Source of the DNA: Proteobacteria bacterium HN_bin10
Lineage (GTDB): Bacteria > Pseudomonadota > Alphaproteobacteria > Caulobacterales > Aquidulcibacteraceae
Direction of reading: 5' to 3'
Length of the DNA: 16,368 nt
NCBI GenBank assembly: GCA_002083515.1
Contig: LWDN01000026.1
Location: 1-16,368, forward strand
The position numbers and the translations under genes are program-made. This document shows, piece after piece, positions 14,068 through 16,368 of the stretch. The notes beneath the pieces were generated by a model. It did not search any database. It saw nothing but the letters and a program-made list of their open reading frames with translations, and was not told the DNA's origin. Numbering within the stretch: the stretch's first letter is position 1; each line of letters begins with the position of its first letter.

Positions 14068-14543
14068 GACTCGATACCTCCGAGTTCTTCCGGTGAGCAG
14101 ATGATGGGACACTCATAGCCAAGCGCCTCAATCGCCGCTCCAATCCGCGCTTTCGCCTCCGCGTTGTTGATGTGTCGGAAATTCCAGGTCAACAGAAAAT
14201 CCATACCATGGACGGTCGCTAACGCGATATGCAACGCATCTTCAGCGCTGGTTTTGGGAATCAGTCCCCCATCGATCAGCTGCTTGGCCAACGACTCAAC
14301 GGCATCGTTCATTTCCAGAATCGGTAGCCCAGAAAGAGCGTCCGACCGTCGTTGCGCGGCGACGGTATCCCCCGCTTTGGCTTCTTCCAGGACCAGGACG
14401 GAAATGTAGATCTCATAGTGCCCTCTCGACTCAGTCCACCACTCCTGAGTGATGGTTTGCCGAGCCGCAGTGACAATATCCCGGCTTGGTCTGGCTGCGT
14501 AGTAGCTAATCACAGACGTCTCTACGTACACTGAATATGCCAT
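14064..14543 (-). CDS. PIN-domain protein, probable type II toxin (VapC-like)
   Basis: 159 aa. PIN fold markers: the first strand with acidic residue in YVETSVISYY (Glu8), VLVLEEAKAG (Glu53/Glu54), AEDALHIALA (Glu101/Asp102) and GMDFLLTWNFRHI with Asp115. These acidic residues bind Mg2+ or Mn2+ in VapC-type RNases that cleave tRNA or rRNA. The length is that of single-domain PIN toxins. It overlaps the small downstream gene by 4 bases, so the pair is co-translated. It starts 12 bases after the hydrolase fragment and has no clear ribosome site. Confidence 0.86.
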   Translation of the reverse strand: MAYSVYVETSVISYYAARPSRDIVTAARQTITQEWWTESRGHYEIYISVLVLEEAKAGDTVAAQRRSDALSGLPILEMNDAVESLAKQLIDGGLIPKTSAEDALHIALATVHGMDFLLTWNFRHINNAEAKARIGAAIEALGYECPIICSPEELGGIES

Positions 14544-14555
14544 AACTTATATAGT

Positions 14556-14721
14556 CTACCAGTAAGTGGCTGTTGGAAGCGAACGGGCTTGGGTGTGAAA
14601 CGCTCTCACAAATTGTGCGAAATCATCTGGCGCGTCCAGCGGGGACCAGTGACCACATCGCTCGATGGTACACGTGCGTGCGTTCGGCAACATCTGCACG
14701 ATGCATGATGCGCGCGTCCAG
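14556..14721 (-). pseudogene. C-terminal fragment of an alpha/beta hydrolase
   Basis: After the attC-like site 14723-14794 an open frame reads VQMLPNARTCTIERCGHWSP, then LDAPDDFAQFVRAFH, and ends at 14556. This is the last 40-50 residues of an alpha/beta hydrolase: the strand before the catalytic His, the GHW motif holding that His, and the closing helix. No nucleophile elbow or oxyanion region precedes it in any frame; the upstream part is replaced by the repeat and then the GATase gene. It is a remnant that cannot encode an active enzyme. Confidence 0.72.
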
Positions 14722-14722
14722 T

Positions 14723-14794
14723 GCCTACACTCACCAGGCAGCGAGGGGAGATGATCCATTATCCACACAGCCCAGGTTCGTGGCTTGGTTATCG
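14723..14794 (-). repeat. Probable degenerate attC-like site after the GATase gene
   Basis: In gene direction: CGATAAC (14794-14788) contains the TAA stop of the GATase gene, followed by CAAGCCACGAACCTGGGC. The far end has CGCTGCCTGGTGAGTG and TAGGC (14727-14723), comparable with the usual CGCTGAGCTTGGGCGTTAGGC. GTT is changed to GTGT. Arm pairing is weaker than at the other sites. Confidence 0.42.
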
Positions 14795-15469
14795 CGCCGC
14801 TGCGAGAAGGAATGCGGTGATCAACGGATGTGGACGATCAGGGCGCGATCTCGCCTGCGGAACGAAGAGTGTCCCAACGAAGAAACGATGCTGCGAGATT
14901 TCCATCACTCGACAGTCGCCGTCGGCATCACGACCCACCACCTCAAACCCAGCGCTGGCAATCTGAGCGACGAAGTCAGGATTGACGCCGAAATTGCAGT
15001 AGTAGCGTTCGGTAACTGAGTGTGTCCCGTAGGCCGCGGCAGTTCTTGATCCGGGGGTGAGCGCAATCTCCAGTTCGCGACCAACGAGAGAACAGGGCAG
15101 TCGTGACACAATCACGCAAGAGGCATACGGATCGTATTCCGCGTGTTGGGCGTCGCGAATCCCGGCAACATTGCGTGCGAATTCAATCACCATGTGCTGA
15201 TAGCCGCCGCATGTGCCGAGCGTGGCCACATCGTGTTCGCGAGCAAACCGAATGGCATCCAGGGTGCGGCTCAGGTTCCGGTAGGGACTCCCAGGTGCAA
15301 CCCATAGGGCATTGAATGCAGACAGGGTTGTGAGGTCAGCCTCCGCTGTCGAGATCCATTCTGATTGCACGTCGAGATTCAGCACGGACGCAGAATGGGC
15401 AATCGCCGCATCGGTGTGCGTGTGCGGCTCGAAAGACGGATCGTACTCGGCGATGATGGCCAGCTTCAT
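14789..15469 (-). CDS. CTP synthase C-terminal region-related class I glutamine amidotransferase-like protein
   Basis: 226 aa from ATG 15469, where MKLAIIAEYDPSFEPHTHTD begins family-like sequence; the frame continues 32 codons upstream, but those residues are translated repeat. The class I amidotransferase nucleophile region is LGTCGGYQHMVIEFA with Cys87. The C-terminal block is FFVGTLFVPQ. In CTP synthase the equivalent is FHPE, giving the catalytic His and Glu; here they are Val203 and Gln205, so glutaminase activity is doubtful. The family is known in bacteria as short stand-alone proteins, some with selenocysteine; function unknown. It follows an attC-like site and ends in another. Confidence 0.82.
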   Translation of the reverse strand: MKLAIIAEYDPSFEPHTHTDAAIAHSASVLNLDVQSEWISTAEADLTTLSAFNALWVAPGSPYRNLSRTLDAIRFAREHDVATLGTCGGYQHMVIEFARNVAGIRDAQHAEYDPYASCVIVSRLPCSLVGRELEIALTPGSRTAAAYGTHSVTERYYCNFGVNPDFVAQIASAGFEVVGRDADGDCRVMEISQHRFFVGTLFVPQARSRPDRPHPLITAFLLAAAR

Positions 15470-15478
15470 ATCTGAGCG

Positions 15479-15551
15479 ATACCGTCTGAGGTCAGCCGCT
15501 GACGCGAACCCGCGCAGCGGGTCAATGATCGGCTGGAGCGCCTGGTTAGGC
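15479..15551 (-). repeat. attC-like site after the cupin gene
   Basis: In gene direction: GCCTAAC (15551-15545) containing the TAA stop of the cupin gene, CAGGCGCTCCAGCCGATC, a hairpin core ACCCGCTGCGCGGGT, then CAGCGGCTGACCTCAG and a poorly conserved end GACGGTA near 15479. The first half is canonical; the crossover box is not recognisable. Confidence 0.6.
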
Positions 15552-16016
15552 AGGCTCTTTGCCAACCCAGCTCACTCGTTTCTGAACGCCAACGCCGTCC
15601 GCGACTGTATTACCTTCGTAGGTACCTGCACGGGCTTGGACGACAACGTAGTACAAATCTTCTGTTGCGGATGTGTTCCGCCAGCATCGCTCTCCTTCCT
15701 GGGAGACCCGGACGACCGTCCCTTCACTGATCGGCAGGACCCTGTCATCAATCTGGAATTCGCCCACGCCTTTCAGGAAGAGATAAATCTCTTCGTTGAG
15801 GCGGTGTGTATGGTAGAACGGCATCGACGTCCGAGGTGGCAGCTTGTTGATGGAGATCTCGCTGCTGGTCAGACCCAGCAGTTTATTCAAAAAGAGTTTG
15901 CCGTCGGTTTCACGGGGCAACGCCGGATGCTTGAACGTATATTGATCCAATTGGGATAAAGGCCCCAGATCGGCGGCCGTAAAATGCGGCCCACTTTTAA
16001 TCTTCGTCACGTCCAT
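15546..16016 (-). CDS. Cupin-domain protein
   Basis: 156 aa. Cupin motif 1 is present: PFYHTHRLNEEIYLFLKGVG with His69, His71 and Glu75/76, then GEF. Motif 2, ISEGTVVRVSQEGERCWRNT, keeps the Gly and Asn but has Arg110/Cys111 where the third metal-binding His normally sits. Cupins are small beta-barrels that bind a metal and act as enzymes or ligand-binding proteins; the role here is unknown. The start ATG 16016 has GGAGG seven bases upstream. The TAA stop is part of the GCCTAAC box of an attC-like site, and the gene begins 26 bases after the site at 16043-16135. Confidence 0.86.
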   Translation of the reverse strand: MDVTKIKSGPHFTAADLGPLSQLDQYTFKHPALPRETDGKLFLNKLLGLTSSEISINKLPPRTSMPFYHTHRLNEEIYLFLKGVGEFQIDDRVLPISEGTVVRVSQEGERCWRNTSATEDLYYVVVQARAGTYEGNTVADGVGVQKRVSWVGKEPA

Positions 16017-16042
16017 ATCGCCTCCACGTGTTCTTATTTTCT

Positions 16043-16135
16043 GCGTAACGCCCCAAGCTCAGCGACCCGGCCCGCGGGATGCGACGAGTGCAACCGGAGC
16101 GCGAGGGCCGGGTTCGCTGCAGCGCATGGTTAGGC
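16043..16135 (-). repeat. attC-like site (93 nt)
   Basis: In gene direction: GCCTAAC (16135-16129), CATGCGCTGCAGCGAACCCG, then a longer variable core, and CGGGTCGCTGAGCTTGGGGC ending in GTTACGC (16049-16043). The arms pair over CGAACCCGGCCC with GGGCCGGGTCG. The GTT of the crossover box is intact. This is the longest site seen here. Confidence 0.85.
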
Positions 16136-16144
16136 CGCATGGGC

Positions 16145-16368
16145 TCACAATCTCTGTGCAACATAAGCAATGAAAGTGGCCGCTGGTATCAGCAACAGCT
16201 GCGCGAGCAGCGTGCCTGCAAAGCGGCTGCCCACCAGCCAAACAACGGCCTGCCGAAATGACGACTCACTTACTCGACCCTCCACCACGTCGTCCGTCAT
16301 CATCGACATGTGCGGGTCGATGAACACAAACATCAAGATGGTCGCTAAGCCGTTGACGATGGATGACA
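16145..16368 (-). CDS. Lipid II flippase Amj family (DUF2837), C-terminal part, cut by the window edge
   Basis: The frame is open to the right edge; about 74 C-terminal residues are present. The sequence IVNGLATILMFVFIDPHMSM, followed by TDDVVEGRVSESSFRQAVVW and GSRFAGTLLAQLLLIPAATF, matches the end of DUF2837 proteins. That family includes Bacillus subtilis Amj, an inner-membrane flippase that exports lipid II and can replace MurJ. Two hydrophobic segments are visible. The gene ends just before a good attC-like site, so it is probably also a cassette gene. The N-terminal half must be read outside the window to confirm the call. Confidence 0.72.
   Translation of the reverse strand, partial: SSIVNGLATILMFVFIDPHMSMMTDDVVEGRVSESSFRQAVVWLVGSRFAGTLLAQLLLIPAATFIAYVAQRL

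Noticed and set aside
1..16368. CRISPR array, tRNA, rRNA, insertion sequence or integron integrase
   Set aside because: No regularly spaced direct repeats, no cloverleaf or rRNA sequence, no transposase and no tyrosine recombinase motifs were seen on either strand. The repeats are irregularly spaced inverted repeats between genes.

Overview
The window looks like accessory chromosomal DNA of a Gram-negative bacterium: three proteins carry lipoprotein signals or lipoboxes, one carries a Sec-type signal peptide, and GC content is moderate. No ribosomal, housekeeping or integrase gene is present to fix the taxonomy. A Nitrospira-like host would fit the gene types, but this is a weak guess. All convincing genes read on the minus strand, from right to left.

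The left edge (1-330) holds a cobalamin riboswitch with an intrinsic terminator. It controls a gene that starts left of the window and is probably resident chromosomal DNA. From about 439 to the right edge lies a run of small, functionally unrelated genes. Between them are imperfect inverted repeats with the architecture of integron attC sites: RYYYAAC, a hairpin core, then GTTRRRY, read in gene direction. Seven are well supported (3139-3200, 5227-5302, 9307-9369, 12626-12689, 13125-13189, 13835-13899, 16043-16135). Four are more degenerate (1605-1692, 2376-2449, 14723-14794, 15479-15551). In many of them the upstream gene's TAA stop lies inside the first box, as in GCC-TAA-C. In most the second, crossover box has lost GTT, so this looks like a decaying sedentary cassette array rather than an active one. 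No integrase is seen; if one exists it should lie beyond the right edge.

Region by region, right to left: the C-terminus of an Amj-type (DUF2837) lipid II flippase; a cupin; a CTP-synthase-like class I glutamine amidotransferase protein; a fragment of an alpha/beta hydrolase; a PIN-domain toxin with an overlapping small antitoxin candidate; a SAM methyltransferase; a GNAT acetyltransferase with a one-base frameshift. Next comes a long attC-to-attC unit (9307-12626) with a zinc-independent MDR oxidoreductase, a lipoprotein, a lipoprotein-like alpha/beta hydrolase and a DUF998 membrane protein. A second long unit (5302-9307) is poor in recognisable genes. It holds a large lipoprotein, a secreted protein followed by a broken partial copy of itself, a hypothetical protein, and about 1 kb with no confident gene. 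Then come SRPBCC, isoprenylcysteine-methyltransferase-like and DUF3995 genes; a four-helix membrane protein; a DCC-family protein coupled to a membrane protein; a zinc-ribbon NUDIX hydrolase; a methyltransferase; and an OsmC-family peroxidase.

The genes do not form one pathway. They look like a collection of accessory functions (peroxide detoxification, methyl transfer, NUDIX sanitation, membrane and envelope proteins, toxin-antitoxin) typical of chromosomal integron cassettes.
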